Assembly (NCBI GenBank): GCA_964627845.1
Contig: CAZVKL010000001.1
Location: 62,001 to 126,000 of the forward strand
Direction of reading: 5' to 3'
Source of the DNA: DUUI01 sp964627845
Lineage (GTDB): Bacteria; Bacillota_I; Bacilli_A; Erysipelotrichales; Erysipelotrichaceae
DNA: 64,000 nucleotides
Both the position numbers and the translations under genes were made by a program. Below are positions 18,313 to 26,041 of the stretch, piece after piece (position 1 is the first letter of the stretch; every line of letters begins with the position of its first letter). The notes under the pieces are model-generated. The model did not search any database. It saw nothing but the letters and a program-made list of their open reading frames with translations, and was not told the origin of the DNA.

Positions 18313-18347
18313 CAGACTCTTAACAATTCCATCATAATATCTTGATA
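18309..18347 (+). promoter_or_regulatory. Four-repeat Pho box upstream of pstS
   Basis: Four TTAACA-like hexamers begin at 18309, 18320, 18331 and 18342, exactly 11 bp apart: TTAACA, TTAACA, ATCATA, TTGATA. This is the PhoP-binding architecture known from Bacillus (direct repeats with 5-base gaps). The last repeat ends 9 bases before the -10. Confidence 0.75.
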
Positions 18348-18356
18348 ATTGCTTCC

Positions 18357-18362
18357 TATACT
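18357..18362 (+). promoter_or_regulatory. pstS promoter -10
   Basis: TATACT, with no usable -35. The Pho box covers the -35 position, as expected for an activator-dependent promoter. AAGGAAGGA precedes the ATG at 18404. Confidence 0.65.
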
Positions 18363-18403
18363 TAATTCTGTAGGCGGATGTCTACGAAAGGAAGGAATTT
18401 GAT

Positions 18404-19372
18404 ATGAAAAAATTATTAGGAATATTATTCGTTCTTATGTTATTAGTTGCCTGTGGATCAGATACACCAACTGAAACCAATGGATCAACAACTCAAGAAA
18501 CACCTACAACCAATGGAGAAACCTTAATTGATGTCTTTACAAGAGACTCTACATCTGGAACACGTGAAGCATTCCACGATGGTATTGGCCTTGATTCAGA
18601 AGCATTAACCATGGATGCTGTTGAAACGACAGGAAATGGTGACATGGCTGGACAAGTAGGTCGTGATGCAGTCGCCATCGGATATGTTTCATTAACGACT
18701 GACTTTGAAGCAAATAACTTACGTCCCGTTGCATACAATGATGTTGAAGCCAACATTGAAAACGTATTAGATCAATCCTATACATTATCACGCCCATTCT
18801 CATTTGTGACACGTGCCAAAGGGGACTTCGCTTCGGATGAAACTGAAGAAGCAGTGGCAGCATTTATTGATTTCTTAATGAATTCAACAGAAGGGCTAGA
18901 AGCAGTAGAAGCAGAAGGTGGAATCGTGGATGTAAATAATGGTCAACCTTGGTCAGACTTATCTGCTAATCACCCTGTCTTAGAAGGGGATGTCTCTTCA
19001 ATAACGATAAATACAGGTGGCTCAACCTCTGTCGAGAAAACACTACAAGCCGCTTTAGAAGCGTTTGAAGCAACCACTGGTATTGGATTTACAATGAATC
19101 ACACTGGTTCAGGTGATGGATATAAACGGACTTTAGGTGAAGAAAAAGGTGGCGCAAACTATGCTGATATCGGATTTGCTTCTAGAACATTTAAAGAAGA
19201 TGGTTCGGAAGATATCGATGAATCAGCTGTCGTTGGAACTGGCTACTATTGTTTAGACGCAGTCGTGGTCGTTGTCTCACAAGACAACACACACGCACCA
19301 GAATCGTTAACAACTCAACAAGTCGTCTCAATCTTTGATGGGTCGACAACCACTTGGGAAAGTTTACAATAG
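18404..19372 (+). CDS. pstS: Phosphate-binding lipoprotein PstS with circularly permuted domain order
   Basis: Extracellular phosphate receptor of the Pst importer, 322 residues, with lipobox LVAC (Cys17) and a Thr-rich linker. The order of conserved blocks is reversed compared with ordinary PstS. The part that is normally C-terminal comes first: RDSTSGTREAF (47-57), the GYVSL and LSRPFSFVT blocks, and FIDFLMNSTEG (154-164). The normally N-terminal part follows: GGSTSVEKTL (205-214), GSGDG (235-239), DIGFASR (255-261) and LTTQQVVSIFDG (302-313). Ligand motifs of both parts are kept. Own Pho box upstream and a terminator before pstC. Confidence 0.9.
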   Translation: MKKLLGILFVLMLLVACGSDTPTETNGSTTQETPTTNGETLIDVFTRDSTSGTREAFHDGIGLDSEALTMDAVETTGNGDMAGQVGRDAVAIGYVSLTTDFEANNLRPVAYNDVEANIENVLDQSYTLSRPFSFVTRAKGDFASDETEEAVAAFIDFLMNSTEGLEAVEAEGGIVDVNNGQPWSDLSANHPVLEGDVSSITINTGGSTSVEKTLQAALEAFEATTGIGFTMNHTGSGDGYKRTLGEEKGGANYADIGFASRTFKEDGSEDIDESAVVGTGYYCLDAVVVVVSQDNTHAPESLTTQQVVSIFDGSTTTWESLQ

Positions 19373-19393
19373 AGTTTATTTAATGACCAGTTT

Positions 19394-19423
19394 AACTAAG
19401 CCACTGAACATGGCTTAGTTTTT
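19394..19423 (+). terminator. Partial terminator between pstS and pstC
   Basis: Perfect 10-bp stem (19394-19403 with 19411-19420), 7-base loop and a short T-run. It probably lets only some transcripts continue into pstCAB, giving excess receptor. Confidence 0.75.
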
Positions 19424-19443
19424 CACGATTTTAAGGAGAGTTT

Positions 19444-20385
19444 ATGAGTCGAATAAATCTAAATGCACCAAGTGGATATAAGAAACGAAAAATGCTTATC
19501 GACAACATCTTTCGATTTTTGTTTCGATTAGCCGGATTACTATCCGCAATCTTTATCATTTTAATTTTTGTCTTTATACTCAGTAAAGGGATTCAAGTCT
19601 TTTTACCTGGTTATGAATATGGACAACAAAATATAGGAGAATTTTTAACAGGCTTAGTCTGGAGACAGGACTCAGCCATTTATGGCGTACTATTCATTGT
19701 CATTAATACACTTGTCTCTTCCATTGGCGCGACCATTGTTTCATTTCCATTATCTGTCTTATCTGCTTTATTCATTGTGAAGATAGCACCCAAAAAACTA
19801 TCAGAAGTGATGACAACCGTTGTTGAACTTTTAGCCGCCATACCATCCGTTGTATACGGTGTTTTTGCCAGTGGTGTCATCGTACGATTAGTCAGTAACC
19901 TTGCTGATATCACAGGAAATCGTTCATGGGGTGGTAACTCAATGCTCGCTGTCATCCTATTACTCGCAATCATGATTTATCCGACGATAACGATGTTATC
20001 GATCGCAGCTATTCGAGCGGTGCCAAAAGAATTAGAACATGGATCACTTGCGTTAGGGGCATCACCAACACAAACTAATTTCAAAGTTGTTTTAGTTTCA
20101 GCAAAATCAGGAATCTTTGCTGGTTTAATCTTAGGTTTAGGGCGTGCCTTTGGGGAAGCAACCGCCGTTTCAATGGTTGCTGGAAACAAAATGTATGGTC
20201 CAACAACTAATTTATTTGATATTACTCGTACATTAACCTCAACCATGCTTGCTGGATTAAAAGAAACGACCGGTCTTGATTACGACATACGCTTTAGTGT
20301 TGGAATCGTATTAATGATTTTAATCCTGTTTACAAACTTTTTAATCAATAAAGTAAAAGCTAGAATAGGACAGACTGGATCATGA
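19444..20385 (+). CDS. pstC: Phosphate ABC transporter permease PstC
   Basis: Membrane subunit of the high-affinity phosphate importer, 313 residues. One helix near the N-terminus (about 29-49) is followed by a five-helix permease core with the coupling motif ALGASPTQTNFKVVLVSAKSGIFAG and FGEATAVSMVAGN. AAGGAG precedes the ATG. It overlaps pstA by four bases (ATGA). Confidence 0.94.
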   Translation: MSRINLNAPSGYKKRKMLIDNIFRFLFRLAGLLSAIFIILIFVFILSKGIQVFLPGYEYGQQNIGEFLTGLVWRQDSAIYGVLFIVINTLVSSIGATIVSFPLSVLSALFIVKIAPKKLSEVMTTVVELLAAIPSVVYGVFASGVIVRLVSNLADITGNRSWGGNSMLAVILLLAIMIYPTITMLSIAAIRAVPKELEHGSLALGASPTQTNFKVVLVSAKSGIFAGLILGLGRAFGEATAVSMVAGNKMYGPTTNLFDITRTLTSTMLAGLKETTGLDYDIRFSVGIVLMILILFTNFLINKVKARIGQTGS

Positions 20386-21641
20386 GTAATAATAAACGTG
20401 TCATCGATTTTAAAAAGAATAAAATCAAACGTCAACGAAACGATTTATTCGCGAATATACTTACTTATTTAAGTGCTGGATTAGCCACGAGTGTCTTAAT
20501 CGCTGTCTTTATCTTTATTTTTTCTCGAGGATTCTCGAGTTTAAGTTGGGAGATGGTTCGTAACGATTATTGGTCACAAAACTATATTGCGGAATTTACA
20601 GAGTTACCCGAAACTGAATTTGAAAGACCAGCTGATTTAGATGAAAACATTGCCTGGTCACAAAAATTAGGTGTAGCCCTCGTCAATTCCCTCGATGAAA
20701 ATAGACATCCGTTAGTGACCATTGACTATATCGCACCAGACAATGCTTTTGACAATGCCATCATCATGACCCGTGGTGAACAATTTGAACAACCGGTTGG
20801 CAATATGTTCAAAAATAATCTAACGCGTGTCACCCTGTTACAAGATGGGGATCGTGTCAATGTTGGATCACAAGCAAGAACAGATGCCTTTGAAGTGGCT
20901 CAAGCCATTGATTCATCCGAAGAAATTGTTTCAATTTTCTATCAAACACCTGGGGGTGGAATCTGGGGATCACTGATTTCGACCTTAATCCTCATTGGTA
21001 TCTCACTCTTAATTTCATTACCAATTGGTATCTCAGCCGCAATTTATCTTCATGAATATGCGAATCCTAATAGTAAAATCACGCAGTTTATGAGATCTTC
21101 CATTGAAATGTTAGCAGGGGTTCCAAGTATTATCTTTGGTCTGATGGGCGTTGCTGTTTTATTCCCAATCACCGCTTTACTTGGAGCAAACACGCTCAGT
21201 ATACTGCTAGGGGGAATTACTATGGCGGTAATGTTGTTGCCAATTGTTATCCGTCAAAGTGAAGAATCCTTAATTGTTGTTCCTGATGGTTTACGAAATG
21301 CTTCATTGTCACTAGGTGCCACTGAAACACAAACAATTTTTAAAGTCGTCTTACCATCGGCACTCCCTGGAATTATATCAGCCGTTTTACTTGCGGTATC
21401 TCGTGTCATTGGCGAGTCTGCTGCACTTATATATACGATGGGAACTGCTATTTCTGATAATCCACGAATTTTACAAGGAGCAACGACCTTAGCCGTACAA
21501 ATATGGTCCATCATGGGTGGAGAACAACCAAATTTTGAATTAGCGAGTGCGATCTCAATCATTATCTTAATCGTCGTATTAGGATTAAATATAACTGTCA
21601 AAGTCATTACTGGTCGCTTAAATAGAAAGTGGGATGCATAG
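20382..21641 (+). CDS. pstA: Phosphate ABC transporter permease PstA with large extracytoplasmic insert
   Basis: Second membrane subunit of the phosphate importer. It has 419 residues, roughly 120-140 more than usual. The extra length lies between the first helix (about 29-49) and the permease core, which starts near residue 196. This stretch (about 50-195) is hydrophilic and acidic and would face outside. The core has SLGATETQTIFKVVLPSALPGI and RVIGESAALIYT. The insert may contact the permuted PstS. pstB starts directly after the stop codon. Confidence 0.93.
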   Translation: MSNNKRVIDFKKNKIKRQRNDLFANILTYLSAGLATSVLIAVFIFIFSRGFSSLSWEMVRNDYWSQNYIAEFTELPETEFERPADLDENIAWSQKLGVALVNSLDENRHPLVTIDYIAPDNAFDNAIIMTRGEQFEQPVGNMFKNNLTRVTLLQDGDRVNVGSQARTDAFEVAQAIDSSEEIVSIFYQTPGGGIWGSLISTLILIGISLLISLPIGISAAIYLHEYANPNSKITQFMRSSIEMLAGVPSIIFGLMGVAVLFPITALLGANTLSILLGGITMAVMLLPIVIRQSEESLIVVPDGLRNASLSLGATETQTIFKVVLPSALPGIISAVLLAVSRVIGESAALIYTMGTAISDNPRILQGATTLAVQIWSIMGGEQPNFELASAISIIILIVVLGLNITVKVITGRLNRKWDA

Positions 21642-22394
21642 ATGAATGTATTTGAAATAAATAAATTAAATCTCTATTATGGGGATAATCATGCTTTAAA
21701 AGATATCGATATTGATATTATGAGAAACAAAGTCACTGCCTTTATTGGCCCTTCAGGTTGTGGTAAATCAACATTTTTGCGCTGTCTAAATAGAATGAAT
21801 GATCTCATCGATAGTGTTAGAATAGAGGGAGAAGTTAATTTCAATCACGAAAATATTTATCAAAAAGATATGGATGTGGTCGAACTTAGAACCAAAGTAG
21901 GGATGGTATTTCAACATCCAAATCCATTTCCAATGAGTATTTACGATAATGTTGCGTATGGATTACGTTGCCAAGGAATCAAAGATCGAAAAGTATTAGA
22001 TGAAGTGGTTGAAACCTCTTTAAAAAAAGCAGCACTTTGGGATGAAGTGGCTGATCGACTTAATTCATCTGCACTCAGATTATCGGGAGGTCAACAACAA
22101 CGGTTATGCATCGCTAGAGCGATTGCACTTCAACCCGATGTGATTCTAATGGATGAACCAACTTCAGCCTTAGATCCAATTGCGACAGCCAAAATTGAAG
22201 AATTAATTGAGGAATTAAAAGAAGATTATACCATTGTTATTGTGACTCACTCGATGCAACAAGCAGCCCGAATCTCTGATTTTACCGCATTTTTCTTATT
22301 AGGCGATTTAATTGAAACAGGCGATACACGATCATTATTCCATACACCAAAAGATAAACGTACCGAAGATTATATAACTGGACGTTTCGGATAA
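21642..22394 (+). CDS. pstB: Phosphate ABC transporter ATP-binding protein
   Basis: ATPase of the phosphate importer, 250 residues. Walker A GPSGCGKST, Q-loop FQHPNPFPMS, signature LSGGQQQRLCIARA, Walker B VILMDEPTSALDP and the switch His in VTHSM are all present. It begins right after pstA and lies 9 bases before phoU, as in the usual pstSCAB-phoU layout. Confidence 0.97.
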   Translation: MNVFEINKLNLYYGDNHALKDIDIDIMRNKVTAFIGPSGCGKSTFLRCLNRMNDLIDSVRIEGEVNFNHENIYQKDMDVVELRTKVGMVFQHPNPFPMSIYDNVAYGLRCQGIKDRKVLDEVVETSLKKAALWDEVADRLNSSALRLSGGQQQRLCIARAIALQPDVILMDEPTSALDPIATAKIEELIEELKEDYTIVIVTHSMQQAARISDFTAFFLLGDLIETGDTRSLFHTPKDKRTEDYITGRFG

Positions 22395-22403
22395 GGAGAA
22401 ATT

Positions 22404-23048
22404 ATGAGACTAGAAGATGAACTACAACATTATGAATCCCAACTCTTGTTTATGCTCAAGAAAGTACGAAACATGTTTTCGTTAGCTCAAGAAGCACTAA
22501 CCCACCAAAATAAAGAAATCGCACTAAATTTGATTGAAATGGATGAATATGTCAATCATTTAGATGAAGACATCAATCATCAAGCCACTGAGATGTTAAG
22601 TTTATTACAACCTGTTGCCAAAGATCTTAGAAGTATTATTGCAGGGATTAAGTTATCAACCGATATCGAACGAATTGGTGATTATGCCAAGAATATTGGA
22701 CGTTATGTGATAAAAAATAATGAAGATCATAGTGAGGAATTAACGACCCTTACCAATAAGATTATTGATGCAATTCTATTTCAAATCGATCGTGTCTATG
22801 AAGCATTAAAGAATAATGATGTTGAAGCGGCTTATCGCATTCCAGATGAGGATGAGCGCATTGATAAAGCCTTTATCGATACGATTGTCTTTATCGAAGA
22901 GAAAATTCATGCGAATCCTGATGAGTTTAAATATCCTGTTCGATTAATTACCATGCTTCGTTCCCTAGAAAGAGCAGGGGACCATGTTAAAAACATCTGT
23001 GAATCCTTAATTTACAAGAGCAAAGGACAACACATTGATTTTGGATGA
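22404..23048 (+). CDS. phoU: Phosphate signalling complex protein PhoU
   Basis: Helical metal-binding regulator that links PstB to the PhoR kinase and keeps the Pho response off when phosphate is plentiful. 214 residues with two three-helix repeats. The PhoU motifs ATEMLSLLQPVAKDLRSIIAG with ERIGDYAKNI and RLITMLRSLERAGDHVKNI are clear. AAGGAG lies before the ATG. A bidirectional terminator follows. Confidence 0.96.
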   Translation: MRLEDELQHYESQLLFMLKKVRNMFSLAQEALTHQNKEIALNLIEMDEYVNHLDEDINHQATEMLSLLQPVAKDLRSIIAGIKLSTDIERIGDYAKNIGRYVIKNNEDHSEELTTLTNKIIDAILFQIDRVYEALKNNDVEAAYRIPDEDERIDKAFIDTIVFIEEKIHANPDEFKYPVRLITMLRSLERAGDHVKNICESLIYKSKGQHIDFG

Positions 23049-23055
23049 GTCAATT

Positions 23056-23085
23056 AAAAAGAATCTCAATACGAGATTCTTTTTT
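23056..23085. terminator. Bidirectional terminator between phoU and the Na/Pi symporter gene
   Basis: 12-bp stem (23056-23067 with 23073-23084) and 5-base loop, flanked by A and T runs, between convergent genes. Confidence 0.85.
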
Positions 23086-23087
23086 AA

Positions 23088-24755
23088 TTAGACATGTAAT
23101 TCTTTAGGAATGTTATGGACTTTAACAGGATGAACAGTATTGGTCGCAACGTTATAGGAATGGTCCGCCATTCTCTCTAATGTTCCTAAGATATCAATGT
23201 AGACAGATCCTGCTACATCCGCAATGTTCTCATCCGCAGTAATGCGTTGGAAGAAATTTTCTCTAAATTGATGTTCAAGTAAGTCTATATAATTTTCATC
23301 TTCCGTTAATGTCTGATAAGATGAGAAGTTATTTGTTTGATAAATCTCTAAAGCGGAATTCAAGTTATGAACTAATAAATCATAGAATTGTCTTAACTCA
23401 TCCTTTGCGGTTGGTGTTAAATCTTCTTTATGTTCAAAAATCATTTCATAGAATTCGACTAAATTGGTCGATAAATCTGAGATGCGTTCTAAGTTTTTAA
23501 TAACTTGCAAGTTGGTCGCATATTCTATCGAAAGTTCTTCAGATAAATTTGTTTTAGCAATCTTCAATAAATAATTGGTAATCTTTGTATCTAAGGCATT
23601 CACAATATCTTCCAATTGAACCACCGTTTGCTTATATTTTTTATCTTTTGTTTGAATATAAAGATGGCTTGCTTCAATCGAGCTTACGACTAATTCACCA
23701 ACTTTTAAAATTGAGCGTTTGGAAACTTCCAAAGCACCGGCTGTAAAATTTGTAATCATTGATTCATCAAATTCTTCAATAGCAACATCACTTAATGAAT
23801 GAGCCTCTTTACCAGGAAGTAGTTTCTCCATCAAAGCAACAAATAGGTTAACAAATGGTAAGAATAAAAGGGTAGAGATGAAGTTAAACAAGAAATGTGC
23901 CATCGCAATCGCCATCAAGTTATTTAAATTAAATAAATCAACCAGGGCAGAAATTAAATGTGTATAAGGAATTAAGAAAATCATGAAGATAATCGAACCA
24001 ACAGCATTAAACATTAAATGAAACAGTGCAGACCGTTTAGCTGCTAAAGATCCACCTGCAGCTGCGATTAATGATGTCACACAGGTACCAATATTCGCTC
24101 CAAAGACTAATGAAATTGCAGCAATTAGTGTAATTGCTTCGGTATCATAGAGTTTTTGAATAATCCCAACAATGGCACTGGATGATTGAACAATTCCGGT
24201 AATAATCGTTCCACCAATCAATCCAATGATTGGCTGAGATGAAATACTTAAAATGATATCATTAAAGCCATCAAGATATTGTAATTGTTTGAGTGCATCC
24301 CCCATCATGGTTAAACCTATAAAGATAAGTGAAAAGCCAATGAGTATGTGCGCTAAGTAGGTATGTTTTTTACGCTTCGCAGCCATTGTCATAATGACCC
24401 CAATTAACATAATAAAGTATGCGAAATATTCGACTTGAAAACTGATTAAGACAGCCGTAATGCTTGTCCCAATATTCGCTCCCATCGAAATCCCAATCGC
24501 TTGATCTAAGCGCATGAGGCCCGCGCGAACCAGTGAAATAGCAATAACAGTGGTTGCAGAGGATGATTGTAAGACGGCTGTTAAGACTAAACCGACTAAG
24601 ATAGCTTTAAATGGATTGGAAGTGTATTTATCGATATAATCACGAATTTTACTTCCAGCGAAGTTGGTAAGACCATCTCCCATTAAATTAATGCCAAATA
24701 AGAAAATGGCGAGTCCGCCAAATATAAATTCCCATTGAATACTTGAAATTGACAT
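23088..24755 (-). CDS. Na/Pi-cotransporter family protein with C-terminal PhoU-like domain
   Basis: Sodium-dependent phosphate transporter (NptA/PNaS family), 556 residues. Two inverted membrane repeats each carry a QSSSA motif: VLTAVLQSSSATTV near residue 63 and GIVQSSSAIVGI near 196. The C-terminal 210 residues form a PhoU-like helical domain ending with LGTLERMADHSYNVA. The start is ATG 24755, with GGAGA upstream, rather than the longer frame. It converges on phoU, and a Pho box lies upstream, so low- and high-affinity phosphate uptake are grouped here. Confidence 0.93.
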   Translation of the reverse strand: MSISSIQWEFIFGGLAIFLFGINLMGDGLTNFAGSKIRDYIDKYTSNPFKAILVGLVLTAVLQSSSATTVIAISLVRAGLMRLDQAIGISMGANIGTSITAVLISFQVEYFAYFIMLIGVIMTMAAKRKKHTYLAHILIGFSLIFIGLTMMGDALKQLQYLDGFNDIILSISSQPIIGLIGGTIITGIVQSSSAIVGIIQKLYDTEAITLIAAISLVFGANIGTCVTSLIAAAGGSLAAKRSALFHLMFNAVGSIIFMIFLIPYTHLISALVDLFNLNNLMAIAMAHFLFNFISTLLFLPFVNLFVALMEKLLPGKEAHSLSDVAIEEFDESMITNFTAGALEVSKRSILKVGELVVSSIEASHLYIQTKDKKYKQTVVQLEDIVNALDTKITNYLLKIAKTNLSEELSIEYATNLQVIKNLERISDLSTNLVEFYEMIFEHKEDLTPTAKDELRQFYDLLVHNLNSALEIYQTNNFSSYQTLTEDENYIDLLEHQFRENFFQRITADENIADVAGSVYIDILGTLERMADHSYNVATNTVHPVKVHNIPKELHV

Positions 24756-24780
24756 ACAGATTCTCCTAACAATCAATCCT

Positions 24781-24809
24781 ATCTTAACAAATTCTTACAC
24801 AAATGTTAA
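24781..24809 (-). promoter_or_regulatory. Putative promoter for the Na/Pi symporter gene
   Basis: On the minus strand TTAACA (24809-24804), 17-base spacer and TAAGAT (24786-24781). It lies within the Pho box, so PhoP binding would act directly on it. Confidence 0.5.
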
Positions 24810-24822
24810 CAATGACTTCATT
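24784..24822. promoter_or_regulatory. Second four-repeat Pho box
   Basis: TTAACA, TTACAC, TTAACA and TTCATT start at 24784, 24795, 24806 and 24817, exactly 11 bp apart. It lies between the divergent Na/Pi symporter and ybeY genes. The repeats read toward ybeY, but the box overlaps the symporter promoter, so the symporter is the more likely target. Confidence 0.65.
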
Positions 24823-24842
24823 AATTTTTCATTGTTCTTCTA

Positions 24843-24851
24843 TGATATAAT
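24843..24851 (+). promoter_or_regulatory. Extended -10 promoter for the ybeY operon
   Basis: TGATATAAT, 18 bases upstream of the ybeY ATG, with no consensus -35. It drives the ybeY-dgkA-cdd-era-recO-glyS-dnaG-rpoD-trmK genes. Confidence 0.65.
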
Positions 24852-24868
24852 TGTGTTGGAGAAAAGTG

Positions 24869-25306
24869 ATGAATTATACAATTATCTACCAAGATGTAGA
24901 ACCTAAATGGCGTAACTATGCTGGCTATGTCAAAGAAGTCTTCAAATCGATTATAGAATTAACCAATGACAAACGCTTCGCTAAAAGTGTCGCAATTATA
25001 CTGATTAACGATGAAGCGATGCATCAAATGAACTTGAACTATCGAGAATTAGATCGATCAACTGATGTCTTAACGTTTGTTGATGATGAAGACCCAGAGC
25101 ATTTAGGCGATATTTTTATTAATACTCAAGCCGTTATTAACCAAGCACACGACTATGGACACTCATTGAGACGAGAGTTTTCCTTTTTAGTGACGCATGG
25201 ACTATTACATTTATTAGGTTATGACCATCATACAAGTGATCAAGAAAAAGAAATGTTTGATTTACAAGAAAGGATTTTGGATAACATTGGAGCGACTCGT
25301 AAATAA
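24869..25306 (+). CDS. ybeY: Endoribonuclease YbeY, rRNA maturation factor
   Basis: Metal-dependent endoribonuclease for 16S rRNA 3' maturation and ribosome quality control. 145 residues with the zinc triad His110, His114 and His120 in THGLLHLLGYDHH and the upstream ELDRSTDVLTF motif. The start is ATG 24869 after GGAGAAAAG; an upstream in-frame codon lies at the promoter -10. First gene of a nine-gene operon in which nearly all genes touch or overlap. Confidence 0.95.
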   Translation: MNYTIIYQDVEPKWRNYAGYVKEVFKSIIELTNDKRFAKSVAIILINDEAMHQMNLNYRELDRSTDVLTFVDDEDPEHLGDIFINTQAVINQAHDYGHSLRREFSFLVTHGLLHLLGYDHHTSDQEKEMFDLQERILDNIGATRK

Positions 25307-25643
25307 ATTTAAAAACGCCATCAATGGGATGACCTATGCCTTTAGAATCGATACTGGCGTAAAAATTCAATTCTTACTAGCACTCATAACCATTCTATTT
25401 TGTTTGTGGCTTGATTTAACACCATTGGAATGGATGATTATCTTACTATGTATCGGTTGTGTCATTTGTGCAGAATTGCTTAATACCGCCATAGAAAAGA
25501 CTCTAGATGCAATCCCCAACCTCAATGATAAACAAGTGGGTCATATTAAAGACATTAGTGCAGGTGCTGTCTTAACGATATCAATCATTTCATTTATAAT
25601 AATGATAATCATAATTTTAGGAAAAGGAGTTATAACACTATGA
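25287..25643 (+). CDS. dgkA: Diacylglycerol kinase / undecaprenol kinase family protein
   Basis: Small three-helix membrane kinase; in Gram-positive bacteria it mainly phosphorylates undecaprenol. The family motif is GCVICAELLNTAIEKTLDAI. About 118 residues from TTG 25287 (LERLVNKFKNAINGM), which matches where homologues begin; the ribosome binding site there is weak. The first in-frame ATG at 25221 would extend far into ybeY. It overlaps ybeY by 20 bases and cdd by four. Confidence 0.85.
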   Translation: MERLVNKFKNAINGMTYAFRIDTGVKIQFLLALITILFCLWLDLTPLEWMIILLCIGCVICAELLNTAIEKTLDAIPNLNDKQVGHIKDISAGAVLTISIISFIIMIIIILGKGVITL

Positions 25644-26041
25644 AAGATTATTCTTTTTTAACACAAGAGGCCTTCAAAGCCCTCGAAAATGCCTATGCGC
25701 CCTATTCAAAGTACCGGGTTGGTAGCTGTATTTTATTAAATGATGGCAACATGATTCATGGAGCCAATATTGAAAATGCGTCGTTTGGGGCAACGTCCTG
25801 TGCCGAAAGAAATGCTGTCTTTGCCGCATATTCATTAGGCTATCGAAAAGAAGATATTGAGGCAATTGCGATTGTCACTGAAGGGGATATCTTAGCTGGT
25901 CCATGTGGTATTTGTCGTCAAGTGTTAAGTGAATTATTACCTCAAGATGCACCGATTCTTTTGAGTAATCATCACGAACATCTCGATACAAACATCGATG
26001 AATTAATTCCACTTCAATTTGGACCAAAGGATTTAGTATGA
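25640..26041 (+). CDS. cdd: Cytidine deaminase
   Basis: Zinc enzyme that turns (deoxy)cytidine into (deoxy)uridine. 133 residues with Cys54 and the catalytic Glu56 in TSCAERNAVFAA and Cys89/Cys92 in GPCGICRQVL. It overlaps dgkA and era by ATGA. The ybeY-dgkA-cdd-era order is conserved in Bacillus. Confidence 0.97.
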   Translation: MKDYSFLTQEAFKALENAYAPYSKYRVGSCILLNDGNMIHGANIENASFGATSCAERNAVFAAYSLGYRKEDIEAIAIVTEGDILAGPCGICRQVLSELLPQDAPILLSNHHEHLDTNIDELIPLQFGPKDLV

